DNA from: Otis tarda
Taxonomy: Eukaryota > Chordata > Aves > Otidiformes > Otididae
Assembly (NCBI GenBank): GCA_026413225.1
Contig: CM048552.1
Coordinates: 187,460,053-187,524,052 of the forward strand
Length of the DNA stretch: 64,000 nucleotides
Direction: 5' to 3'
Positions 15,301 through 25,199 of the stretch are shown here, one piece after another. A program made the translations under genes and the position numbers. Each line of letters opens with the position of its first letter. Within the stretch, counting starts at the first letter, position 1. Below the pieces are notes generated by a model that ran no database searches, had not been told where the DNA came from, and worked only from the letters and a program-made list of their open reading frames with translations.

Positions 15301-18300
15301 CATTTTCAAATACTATGGCCAGGGACACAGATGCAATAGAATCAAAAAAAAAAGGAAAAGCCTGACACGAGCACAAAGTTATAATTTTCTAAACCACTAA
15401 AGCTAGAAATATTTCCTCTCTCCAAAACATCAAAAACCTTTTACTGTTTGTTACAGGCAATTCTCTCGCTTTTTGTAGATTTGTGTTCTACCTAGCTCAA
15501 GCACAGTGGCATTTATCAGCATACAAAAGGCATGTCAACTCCTACTCTTCTAGATAGCACTTAGTTTCAAAGACACACCACAGATAGTCTCATGACGTAC
15601 CCCAGGAAAAGGCAGTTCTAAAATAATAATACAGAGGATGTGTTCTTATGCAGAACAACAAATAATCATTGAAAGACCTTCTCTCTTTCCAACTTGTTTC
15701 TTTAAATACTCATTATACAAGCAAATGAGATAAGTGAAGAAGCTGAGAAAATTGTAAGGCACTATTCTCCGCCTATAATTCTGCTTCCCTGCAGATACAA
15801 ACCACATGACTTCTCTCTAGCCATTGGATTTCAGCTCCTTAGTTGAGCTAGGTCAGAATTTTCTCATTGCAATGTTCACTTCTGACCAAAAACTTGACAC
15901 TGCTCTGCTGTTTCTAACTGGATACCTCTGTAAAAGCTTTCCACTTTTAAAGCTACTACCATTATCTACTGGAACAGAAAAGCAGAAGGTTTTTTGGCAG
16001 ATGTTCAATATTACAAGTGATTTCAGAGACTGAAAAAGATCTAAATCAACACTTATCTGCTGAAGACTGTCACACCGGCTCAGAAAAAGGACCCACAGGC
16101 CTATTTCCTATAAAAGCCCTCCATGATAGCAAAGCCATTTTCAAAGTGAGACCTAATCTCTGTGACTAGATCTACTTGAACGGATTAGGAGAACTTCCCA
16201 GTTCCCAGGCCTAGGTGCAGGTGCCTGCCAAATAATAACTCCATTTCAGCACTGAGCTCTGGCATGGGTTGCTGTGGAAGATGGAAAAAAACTCTGGCAT
16301 ATAATACTACAACAGGATGTCCATCTAGATGATGAGGAAGAGCAAGTTAAGTCTGGATACAGCTTGTCAAGTTGCAGATAAAGCATTTTATTATCTTCCT
16401 GGATTGCTTCTGAATGAGTACTTATAAAGAAGGATGTTCTTGTGGACTCCTTATTAAAATTATTCTTGCCAGTGCAGTCATATGTCCCATAGGGCCTCTT
16501 GTGCAGCTCATCTAACACTTCACTGAATGCTGCTTTCTATACAAGTCCCCTGTCCTCAGGGTCACAAACAAGTTCTGCAGTGCTCTCAGACTCTTTCATG
16601 ACTAGAGAAACTACAGGTTTGCAGCCTACCAAAAAGTGGAAATGCAGTAATTATGCTGCTTTTAGAGGAAGAACATTATTTGCCTCAAGCTTCATTTCAC
16701 CAAATGACAGAAAACAGAACACGAAGGAACCTTCAGAGGTCATCGAACTCACCCTTCTTCCCAGGCTGTCTGACTGCAGCTAGAAAAGGAGGTAACACAG
16801 AAAATCACCTGTATTACTGTAGCCATGGGATTACACAGTTATAGACAGCTGGAGTATTTATTTCTACATAAGGACTGATCTAATTCACCTCCATTAAAGA
16901 ACAGAAGCGTGTTGTGTCACACTAGGGAGCTGAAACCAAAGAGCAGAAATTTACTCAATATGCTATCTTTAACCATAAAAATTCTTCAGAATTTTTGATC
17001 CACATTAAAAACTATTACTGGAATCAAAATACCGTGTTCAAGAACCAAGTGACTATTCAAAACGAAGATAGCTCTCCATCCAAGTGTTGTGGGTTAACCC
17101 CGGTAGGCAGTTAAGCCCCATACAACCACACACTCCCTTCCCAGTGGGATGGAGGAGAGAATCAGAAGGGTAAAACAGATAGAACTTGTGGGTTGAGATA
17201 ATGGCAGTTTAATAAGTGAAGCAGAGCCGTGTGTGCAAACAAAGGAAAATAAGGAATTCGTTGACTACTTCCCATCGTCAGGCAGGCATTTAGCAAACCC
17301 CAGGAAAGCAGGGCTTCATCACATACAACAGTGATCTGGAAAGCCAAGCACCATAACTGCAAATGTTCCTCTGCTTCCTCCTTCTTTCTCCAGCTTTTAT
17401 TGCTGAGCACGACATCCTATGACGTGGGATATCTCTTTGGTCAGCTGAGGTCAGCTGTCCCAGTTTGTCCAATCCCAACTTCTTGTGCACTCCCAGCAGT
17501 GTAAGGCAGCAAAGCCTTAAAACCAGAAAAGGCCTTGATGCTGTGCAAGCACTGCTCAGCAATAACTAAAACATGGGTGTGTCATCCACACTGTTTTGGT
17601 CACAAATCCAAAACACAGCACCATAGGAGCTGCTATGAAGAGAATTAATTTTATTCTAGCCAAAACCAGTACACCAAGCTAGAAGACAATGACTGCACTT
17701 CTCCATAAGCACACCCTCCTGAATAATCAGCAAAAGCAACAGTGACTGCAACAGGGGTATACTACAGAGTGATATATGCAGAAGCAAAAAGAATATGTAA
17801 CAGAAGAGAGGAAGAAAATAAGAGATATTATAAGAAAAAGTGATGGAAAAAGGGCATGGAACTAGGACCAAACAGAAGACTTCGCAGAGCAGCCAACCTT
17901 AGCAAATCAAGAGCGTGTTATTCAGACACATAAAACCTTCAGCTCCAATGCTGTAAACTCATAAATGTTGTTGCAAGAGTGTTGCAATGCATTAACTTTT
18001 AAAAGCCTTAGCCACATAGTTAGGAATAGTAAGTAGGACACCACAAAACATATCAACAGCAAACATTAAAAAACCCGCTTGCTGCTGGTGATGTTATTAA
18101 TCACAGCAAAGATCACCTAGTGAAATTAAATCACTTCAGATCATATGGATGATAAACTACTAGATGTTTCCATGTCCGTATGAAAATACTATTAAAAACA
18201 CAAAAGCAAAATGACAAAACAGAATACCTCAAGGCCTCTGAGCTCTTTAATATTAACAATCTTGCTAACAGGAAACAAAAGACTGAAAAACAACTCACCT

Positions 18301-21300
18301 GATTGCCTGTTTCTGTCACTATCTCTCCTTTGGCGACCTCAGCCCGCTCCTTATTTCTGCAAACCAGATGAACCGTGCCACCTGGTGGATTTCGACAAGA
18401 AATACATTCGATAATTGATTAGTAACTGTGTTTGGAAGAAGAATCAGCAAATAGGGAGGGCCAGGAAGTGATATGCAATTTGCAGTTCTTGTTTGGGGTT
18501 AGTTTCTGATACAATCCAAATGAAACAAAAAAAAAAAAACTCTTGTGATTGCACTCCAGTTTGTGGGAAATCTATAGCCTGCTAGTAGCAGTGGCAACAC
18601 TGGTCAGATGGTCACTGAAATACCACAGGAGCTTCCCAGCAGGCAGAATGTTCCTGAGCTGTGTACAGTCAACAGTCCCACTTCTCTGCTGCCAAGAGCT
18701 GAGCAGTGGCTTTTCATCAATGCTGCTGAAGCTCATGTCTGCGGAGCTCTCAGGGCTCCTGTGACACTTGCTGACGAGCTGGGAGCAGGGAGCTGGTTAG
18801 GGCCACAGCACCCTACAGCAGTCCCAGGACCACCAGGCTTGGGGTGTTCTCAGGGACAAATTCCTCCCAAAAGACACCGACCCAGCAGTACTATCAGGTA
18901 GATCGGACACACCAAGAATCCCAACAGACTCCGTCAAAAGAATGAGGTAAATGTCCTTCAAATAAAAGCTTCAGGGTAGATATAATAAGAAAGCTGGAAG
19001 ATTTCTGCTTAGCTCCGGTCCCTATGAAGGCAGGAGGAAGGAAAAAGTATCATGCTGTAACAGGGTCCTCACGCAATGGCACGTGTATGGAAAAGGCCAC
19101 TGCACTCTAGGTACTGTCTGCTCAAACCATTTTCTGTTAAGCCTGCACATCATATTTAATGTGATAAAATACCAGAGCTTCACTGGAAATTGAAGCTAAG
19201 GCATCTGTATTTTAAAAGTTTCTTTTGGCACATGCCTTAGAAAGTTCAGTAAAGTGCTTGAATAACACAAGTGACTGCAATTGCTCTGTGAAAAGGAAAC
19301 AAAAATGCCAGATATCAGAATTCTTCTCATCAGTGGGAGAAACGACGAGGACCTTGGCCACAGCTTGAGAGGCTCAAGTCAGATATTAAGAAAAAAGTTT
19401 TCACCAGTTTTCTACTGAATAAATCAGGCTGTCCCAAGAGGCTGCATGATTTCCATCCTCCCGAGTTTCAAGATCAGTGAGACAAAGCAATGGCTGGTTT
19501 GATCTAGTGTTGGCAACAGTCTTGTTTCAAGTGGGATGCTGGACAAGATGATCTCTAGACATCCTTCCAACCAACTTTTCTATGAAAGGAATACACAGGG
19601 CAAGGCTCCTCTCAAAGGTCTGGATACCTACCATGACCTGATAACTTAGCCAGATTAAAGAAAGCCTTCAAAAAGGGGACTAAATCACACATAGGCATTT
19701 TTTTAATGCTTTGTATTCTCTGATCAAGTAATGTGTTAATCTCAGTCACAGAATACCTGCACTCTTTACTTTTACCTATTCTTAAAGGCGTTTTAGAGGT
19801 TGCTAGTAGTTCACCACTAGAAGGCTCAAGGAATGTAATCCCAAAGGATTGATAACAGAAAAAAAAAACCACTCATCTAGTGCCCAGAACCCAAATGCAA
19901 GACACCAAGTCTACCCTAGGGATAAAGCAGTTACACACTGCACAGCCTGTGTTGAGTCTAATAAAGAAATTTTGTGTCTCCGGTTTTCCACTGAGCACCA
20001 CTACAGCAAGTATACTTGGCATGCAGCAGATGCAGGCAGGCAACAAGCCTCAAGGTTCTTCTGAAATTTTCTAACAGCATCTGATTTCTCCACCGCACTG
20101 CCAGAATTGGCTGGGTTGCTTTTACCAAGTGCACAACTGCAGGCAGCGGTGGGAAACTCCCAAATCCGGAATAATCATACAAATGACACTAACTGATGTT
20201 CAGTACAGTTTCACCTTCACTTTCTGTTACACAGATACCACGCATGGAAGGGACCATGCACAGACAGGCACTGAATATATACAGATCAGAATGAAAGACA
20301 ATCTTTCCCCCAGGAAGGGCAGATTTCATGAGTGAGAAAAAAGGCAATCAGAAGAGCAGTATCCAGTGCTCGCATCTTCAGCCACTCTCACAGTGACCCC
20401 AGGCTTTACTGCAAAGGAGGGCTTTAATTACAGATCCCAAGGCAGTTAAGGAGACGCATTTGCAGATGTTTAAAGAGCTTTCCTTGAAACACATGGGACA
20501 GCACAAGCAATGTGTGCAGGTACAAATTAAATACATGGAAGGAGTAGTTGATCAGGAACATTCTTTTGCTGAGTCTGAATTCCTTATTTCCTTGTCATCG
20601 TATATACTTGAAGAGATTCAACCAGAAGCCAGAGCCCCTACAGTTGACATTGAGTTTCAGAGCGACACGTGTGAGGATAGGATCAGGAAGATGCTGTTAA
20701 GCCATTTTAACTTCATATGCAAAGCAGTGCCCACACAAGGTATCAGATAAGCAGTCTGAGCCCAAGGTTGCTCTTTGGGCTCCAAATACTAGATAAACAT
20801 GGTGGCCAAATCCTATGCACATCCAGTCAGCTTGACAGCTTGCAAAACCTGGTAGGCATGACCGTGTGCAAGCAAAACAGTCACCAGACAAGGCAATACT
20901 TACATAAGGCTATTCTACGTAATGGCAGCAGTGGGAACCTGAAATCAATAGCATACTGGCACTGATCGGGATCTTTAACCCAAAGGCTAATAATTTTGAA
21001 TTCGTTTAATTTAACTGAGTCACCACTTTCCTTCATAAGATAGTTACAAGATCTAAGCAGCCAAAGAGAGAGTAAAGAGCCGCAAGCTTCTCCCTTTTAT
21101 TCTACATGCCAAAACTCCTATCACTCTTGTGCAATAGGAATTACTTCGTCCACTCCGAAAGGGATTTGGTTTATCTTTCAACAGTAGCTAGTTCCAGTTC
21201 ATACCATCTCCATGCTTATAAAGAGCAGCAGAAAAAAATGGTTGCATGTAATCAGTTAAAGGGCATAAACTCCAAGTTATTAAGATCAAGCACAACTATG

Positions 21301-22482
21301 TTGCTTTTTTTATACCCTCCCATCTCAGCTTAGCAAAGCCAATTGCTTTCTTTCAACATATGATACATTTGTAAGTTCTTCAAAACAGTTCAAACAGTTC
21401 AAACTCAGTTTGCTACTTGCACCAAGCTGGCATTAAACAGACCTTGATCCATCACCAACATCCTTAGATGCCACTATAACACAGATAGTTTTGGTAAAAC
21501 ATGCACTTGAGAAACACTTCGAATATTCTCTCCACTAATTTTGCTTTATTATTCCAGTTTTCACAGCACTGATCGTTCTTAACCCTTTAACCAAAACTAA
21601 CAGCCTTGGTAAATAACACACCTGAGCCCTCATCCCAGGGAGCTGCATCTTTGTGTTTGCCCTGGAAGGTCAAACCTGCTTTCTCCCATCTGCTCTGTAA
21701 GGACCCCTCAGAGCTCCTCATCACGGCCCAGCTCACCTCTCCTCGCTATCTCTTTGGCCGTGGCCTTGCCAATGCCACTGTTTGCGCCAGTGATCAGGAA
21801 GGATCTTCCAGCCAAGTTCACCTCCAGGTCAGCTGGATTGAAGCACTTGGAAGCAGACTCATAACCACTCCTGTACAAATGAGAGACACCCATGAGAAAC
21901 TAGATGAGAGTACTTCCAAAAAAGCTAGGGGAGGGTTGAAAAGCGCTCTCCCCTCGCAAGCTCAGCATGTGCTAAACACCCTCCCTCTCCTGATGACCCT
22001 CTGTACGCGTGGGAAAGGCCACGGACAATGCCAGTGACACTGCAAGGAGTGATGTAGCAACAACTCGAGGCGTTTGCCCGCCACAAGCCACACGGCCCAC
22101 ACTTTGTCACTCCACACTTTGTCACTCGGGAGGGGGCCCAGCTGCAGCCCGCGGGCGGATGGCTGTGAGCGCCCAGGGCAGGCCCAGGCCGCGCTGCCGG
22201 GCAGGTCTCACAGATAAGGCGTTGAAATTTGTCCGCTCTGGCAGCAGTGGGGAGGCGTCGATTCAAACTACAGAAAAAAAAAAAAAAACCCAACATCTCG
22301 AAACGATTAAAGACCCGCGGTCGCATGGAAACGCCCCCGGCCTGGCCGCAGCGCAGCGCCCGCCCCGCCGCAGGGCCCGCCGCCGCCCCACGCCGCGTTC
22401 CTCGGGGCTGCCACCGCCGCCCGTACCTCGTGTACTCCCGCAGCCCCTTCACGAACCACACGGTGTTGCGGTACCAGGACAT
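270..22482 (-). CDS. DHRS12: DHRS12, SDR-family dehydrogenase/reductase, 5' six coding exons (partial gene)
   Basis: Six exons with GT-AG junctions join in frame to 510 nt (170 codons): 22427-22482, 21737-21870, 18299-18381, 11520-11612, 10116-10197 and 270-331. The start MSWYRNTVWFVKGLREYT resembles the mammalian DHRS12 N-terminus. The protein has the cofactor-binding TGANSGIG motif at about residues 46-53 and NNAG at about 124-127, both hallmarks of classical short-chain dehydrogenases with a Rossmann fold. The catalytic YxxxK region should lie in exons beyond the left window edge, so roughly the last 45% of the protein is missing here. No stop or frameshift was found. Family knowledge: an NAD(P)-dependent oxidoreductase whose physiological substrate is poorly defined. 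The gene starts in a CpG island and reads leftwards. Identification is firm; the splice sites were read by eye. Confidence 0.95.
332..10115 (-). other. DHRS12: DHRS12 intron 5
   Basis: This is 9.8 kb of AT-rich intron. I see no further exon that fits the DHRS12 reading frame. It holds a short plus-strand CR1 tail near 5.1-5.2 kb and simple A/T runs. Open frames here, such as one of 151 codons at 8823-9278 on the minus strand, have low-complexity translations and no recognisable family. Confidence 0.75.
5120..5215 (+). mobile_element. CR1 LINE 3' tail fragment
   Basis: The stretch contains the CR1 3'-end hallmark GGGTTGGACTAGATGACCTT, then GGTCCCTTCCAACC and a degenerate ATTCTATG tail. It is a 5'-truncated copy of about 95 bp in DHRS12 intron 5, opposite in orientation to the gene. 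Confidence 0.85.
10116..10197 (-). CDS. DHRS12: DHRS12 coding exon 5 (NNAG motif)
   Basis: The 82-nt exon lies between the acceptor CTTACAG and the donor GTGAGT. It encodes INNAGCMVNNRELTEDGLEK followed by NFATNTL and one base of a split Gly codon. NNAG is the conserved SDR motif that stabilises the central beta sheet, and the Asn of FATNTLG is the structural or catalytic Asn of classical SDRs. Confidence 0.94.
10198..11519 (-). other. DHRS12: DHRS12 intron 4
   Basis: This 1.3-kb intron is bounded by GTAAGT and CTTACAG on the minus strand. I see no repeat or additional exon in it. Confidence 0.75.
11520..11612 (-). CDS. DHRS12: DHRS12 coding exon 4
   Basis: This 93-nt exon is exactly 31 codons (phase 0 on both sides) between CCCTTTAG and GTAAGT. 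It encodes NIFLHIVDISNPKEIWKFAE followed by KFKNEHKLNVL. The VDISNP segment is the SDR Asp-containing loop that packs against the adenine ring of the cofactor. Confidence 0.94.
12020..15310 (-). mobile_element. Long, decayed CR1 LINE, antisense on the plus strand, with an internal deletion
   Basis: Read on the minus strand, the order is ORF1-like sequence (about 14.2-15.3 kb), an endonuclease-like part of ORF2 (about 13.4-14.1 kb), a reverse-transcriptase part (about 12.7-13.4 kb) and the 3' end at about 12.02 kb (plus strand GGCTGGAAGGGACCTCTGGA). Compared with what is known of avian CR1, roughly a kilobase between the RT and endonuclease parts seems missing near 13.38-13.40 kb. Many stops and indels show it is old and inactive. 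It lies in DHRS12 intron 3 in the gene's orientation. The assignment rests on remembered family sequence, not an alignment. Confidence 0.75.
17085..17673 (-). mobile_element. Solo LTR of an avian endogenous retrovirus
   Basis: The 589-bp element starts TGTTGTGGGTTAACCCC and ends CCAAAACCAGTACA on the plus strand (TG...CA ends). It is flanked by the 5-bp direct repeat CCAAG at 17080-17084 and 17674-17678, a clean target-site duplication. By comparison with common bird LTRs the sense strand is minus, starting TGTACTGGTTTTGG. No internal retroviral genes remain, so it is a recombined solo LTR. It sits in DHRS12 intron 3. Confidence 0.88.
18299..18381 (-). CDS. DHRS12: DHRS12 coding exon 3
   Basis: The 83-nt exon completes the split Gly codon and encodes GTVHLVCRNKERAEVAKGEI and then VTETGNQ. 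It ends AATCAG before the donor GTGAGT. CRNKERA corresponds to the second beta strand of the Rossmann fold, where SDR enzymes choose between NAD and NADP. The acceptor reads CCACCAG with a weak pyrimidine tract, but the reading frame fits on both sides. Confidence 0.93.
18382..21736 (-). other. DHRS12: DHRS12 intron 2
   Basis: This 3.4-kb intron contains an old plus-strand CR1-like tail at about 19.34-19.58 kb. A 96-codon plus-strand open frame at 20460-20750 resembles no family I know and is probably chance. Confidence 0.7.
19340..19585 (+). mobile_element. Old CR1-like 3' end
   Basis: The fragment ends GCTGGACAAGATGATCTC, then CCTTCCAACCAACTTTTCTATGA, a diverged form of the CR1 3' terminus, and upstream bases resemble the last part of CR1 ORF2. 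It is heavily mutated and lies in DHRS12 intron 2. Confidence 0.6.
21737..21870 (-). CDS. DHRS12: DHRS12 coding exon 2 (nucleotide-binding motif)
   Basis: The 134-nt exon lies between an acceptor reading TTGTACAG and a donor GTGAGC. It encodes SGYESASKCFNPADLEV, then the beta strand and glycine-rich turn FLITGANSGIG, which binds the NAD(P) cofactor, and ends in AKEIARR. It enters at phase 2 and leaves at phase 1, compatible with exons 1 and 3. Confidence 0.95.
22098..22127. repeat. Two-copy 15-bp tandem repeat in DHRS12 intron 1
   Basis: CACACTTTGTCACTC occurs twice in perfect tandem at 22098-22112 and 22113-22127, inside the CpG island. It could be a duplicated protein-binding site. Confidence 0.9.
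22427..22482 (-). CDS. DHRS12: DHRS12 coding exon 1
   Basis: The ATG is at 22482-22480. The exon encodes 18 residues plus two bases and ends ACGAG followed by the donor GTACGG (phase 2). The start was chosen because MSWYRNTVWFVKGLREYT aligns with the known DHRS12 N-terminus. An in-frame ATG 72 nt upstream (22554) would add 24 residues rich in Gly and Ser, but nothing in the family supports it. Confidence 0.93.
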
Positions 22483-22488
22483 GGTGGG

Positions 22489-22521
22489 GCTGCTGCTGCT
22501 GCTGCCGCCGCCGCCGCCGCC
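22489..22521. repeat. Triplet repeat (GCT)5(GCC)6 just upstream of the DHRS12 start
   Basis: Five GCT units (22489-22503) are followed by six GCC units (22504-22521). On the minus strand this reads as GGC and AGC triplets 7 nt upstream of the DHRS12 ATG. It is probably 5' UTR. If the in-frame upstream ATG at 22554 were used it would encode Gly6-Ser5. Confidence 0.9.
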
Positions 22522-25199
22522 ACTGCGCTGCTGGCCCCGCCTCTGCCCTTGCATAAGGCGCCCGGTCCGGCCTTGCCCGCCCGCCGTTAGGTAAGGGCCG
22601 AGGGGCGGCCCCGCTCTGTCTTGCCCGTGGCCGCCGCCGCCATTACGGCCTCGGCTGCACAGGGGGCACAGCGGTGCGAGGGAAGAGCAATGTGTATCTA
22701 GGGGTGGGAGGGGGCATTTGTGCCCCCTTCCTCTCCAAGGATGGTGTCTGGCTTGTTTTTTTTCTTATCCCTTCCATTTCCCCCAACTTCCTCATTAGGC
22801 AGCATGGAAAGGGGGCTGCTTTTGGCCACCCAGACTGGGTGCCTCCAGGTTGTGGTAAAGGTGTTCACACCAGGCGTTCACACCCGGCTGTGCCTGGTGA
22901 AGGCAGTGACGGAGGAAGGAAGGAGAGTTCCCCAGGGCATCTGCTCCGGAGAGATGCTGCCGTCGATCCAGGTGGGGCTGGAAACGGGGTGTCATGTTTT
23001 GGGAATGGGGAGCAGTGCTACACGACCTGGACCTGCTCCCTCTGCTCCGACAAGCTGTCACAGGGACGCTCTTGCAGAAACATAAACAACTGTGTTGTGC
23101 TGTGCCAAGTAGGATTTTATGTAACAAATAAATGCATTAAAATCTCAGTTCCTACTAATAGGGTAAAGTACACCAGTAGGAAAGGGTACACAAGTGGCCA
23201 TTGCAGTAGGAGTGAAATTTAAAATGTGTTTTTAGTTCCTCTGGCATGTGCATTGGAGCTATAGAGCCCAAGAGAATCACTTGGAGTTGCACATCTGGAC
23301 AGCCCATGTTAGCCATAAGGAAGTTATCATTATAGGTATAATTATGTTTTAAAGCACCTTAAAAAGCTATGTGCTTACAAAGTTAAGTGTGCAAGCTAGA
23401 TAAATTCATCCGATTTTTGTGGTATGCAGGGCTGCGTGCAGAGAAGCTACTTTAGGAACCTTATCTAAGATTTCAAGAGCATAAGCTACCTGGTTTCAAT
23501 AGCAGAGATAGGGGAGGAATGGGAATATTCTGACTTTTCTGACCCTACATGGTAGCCTGATACTTCTTTTTCTAAATCTATTCACTCTGGCAAAGGCCTC
23601 TCATACTCAAGGCTTCTGCTTTCTCAGCATGTTCTGTAAGTATTAGGCTCTCACACAAAAGATATTCTCACCATGAAGTTAAAAATTTTGAACTCAGCGC
23701 TGTCCGCTTGTACTAAGTATTGTGTGTGAAATTGGAGTTTTTAGAGGGCAGAAAGACACATTTTCACAGTGATATTTTCTTCCTTACAGAGACCATCCAG
23801 CTAAATGTCATACCTTTGCACCAAATCTGAAAATGCTTGTTCTTATTAAAACTGTTAAAAGAATGTATTTAAAATCAGCAGCCTGAGTCAGTTTTAACTG
23901 ATTTTGTTCTTGGAAATGGCTACGAGTTTTTGACTGAAGTGTTCCTAAACAATTCATCCTGATTCTGATGCTCAAAATGGAGACTTCTGGCCCCGAAAGG
24001 AACAGCTTGGCAATAGTCTGAGTGGCAGAACATAATTTCCTACAATGGAAAATGAATGGCAGCCTGAACTACAGATAAGTACTATGATGTCTGTAAGTAG
24101 GTAATTGTGAGCTATATGGATTTTTTTGTGTGTGATCTTCACCTACTACATGCAATTAGCAACCAAAACTGTACAGCCTAGACTATTATAATGATGTTAG
24201 ATAATCACACTTGCTGTGAACAGAGCAGATGTTAGGCTTGTGCAAGTCCTGCTATCAGGCTGAGATAATGTCCCCTGTTCCTACCTTCAGTCCCTTGACC
24301 TGTTAGCCCTTCAGCTTCTCCCTTTCCCTCATAGCCTGTACAAGTCTGCCTGGTTACTCTTCTCAAATGCTGGCTCAGGGAAAATACACAGCTGGCAAAA
24401 ACCAGAGAGTTATGTGGGCAGGCCTGCTGTTATGAATATCCAAGTAGAAAACTGCAGTGCTGCCCCATATTTTTATGCTAGTTGGAGAATGTCTCACCTT
24501 GGGCTTTGTAACTCTCAGTGCATCTCAGTGTGCTGCTAGGAGAACAGTAATATTCCACAGTTGCTTACTCCACAGAATTAGCTGCATTCTTTACAGGAAA
24601 TATGGTTTCAGTTTGAAAAACATTAGCAAACCCCAACAAAACAAAAACCCTATGGAAGTTCCTGTGAGTAAATGCAATAAACCAGGTTGTGCTTTATTTC
24701 CTTGTCATTTCTTTGTTTGCCCTGTTTATTTCTTAAGCACTCAGACTATGGCTTAGTACAAGCAAAACTGGATGACGACTGTGATGTGTTTTGTTTGTAG
24801 TTTCAGTCTGTGTTCTCATAGATTGGGGAGTACATCCCTGCAGTCTGCCAGCCTCTGAAAGTAAATGGGGAATATGCAGATACACAGGATTTCTTGCAGG
24901 CTAAATCGTTTGGACTGTAATCAGCAAGAGGCTAGATAGTGCAGCCCTGAGGTATGAACCAATGTGAGTATGCATGGCAGAAGCTGTTTGTGAGTTAAAC
25001 ATAAAAATATGTTACGGCAGCCAGACAGTGGGAGCAGCTCATAATATTTTGGGATTTAAGCAGTAATGGGCAATTACAGCATATTACTCTTATTAATGTT
25101 AGAGGAGGTAAGATTGTTAGTAAGACATTTGAATATAAGATTGGGAACCAGCATCACCCTAGTACACACAAAATTCTCTGAGGATATTATATAAATACT

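Larger units (their letters stand above)
11613..18298 (-). other. DHRS12: DHRS12 intron 3
   Basis: This 6.7-kb intron contains a long, decayed CR1 element (about 12.0-15.3 kb) and a solo retroviral LTR (17085-17673), both in the same orientation as the gene. The rest is unclassified intronic sequence. Confidence 0.75.
22030..22690. promoter_or_regulatory. CpG-island promoter of DHRS12
   Basis: This is the only long GC- and CpG-rich block in the left half of the window. It spans DHRS12 intron 1, coding exon 1 and the region just upstream, as expected for a housekeeping vertebrate promoter. There is no TATA box near the start. It contains a GCT/GCC triplet tract at 22489-22521 and a 15-bp tandem repeat at 22098-22127. 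The exact transcription start cannot be read. Confidence 0.8.

Noticed and set aside
12165-15400. Many plus-strand open frames of 60-125 codons
   Set aside because: They are antisense to the decayed CR1 element.
21925-22554. 209-codon minus-strand open frame over the DHRS12 start
   Set aside because: Only the MSWYRNTVWFVKGLREYT part is real exon 1; after the donor at 22426 it reads through intron 1, and exon 2 joins in a different place.
22009-22590. 193-codon plus-strand open frame in the CpG island
   Set aside because: GC-rich sequence lacks stop codons by chance; the translation is low-complexity Pro/Ala/Arg and lies opposite DHRS12 exon 1.
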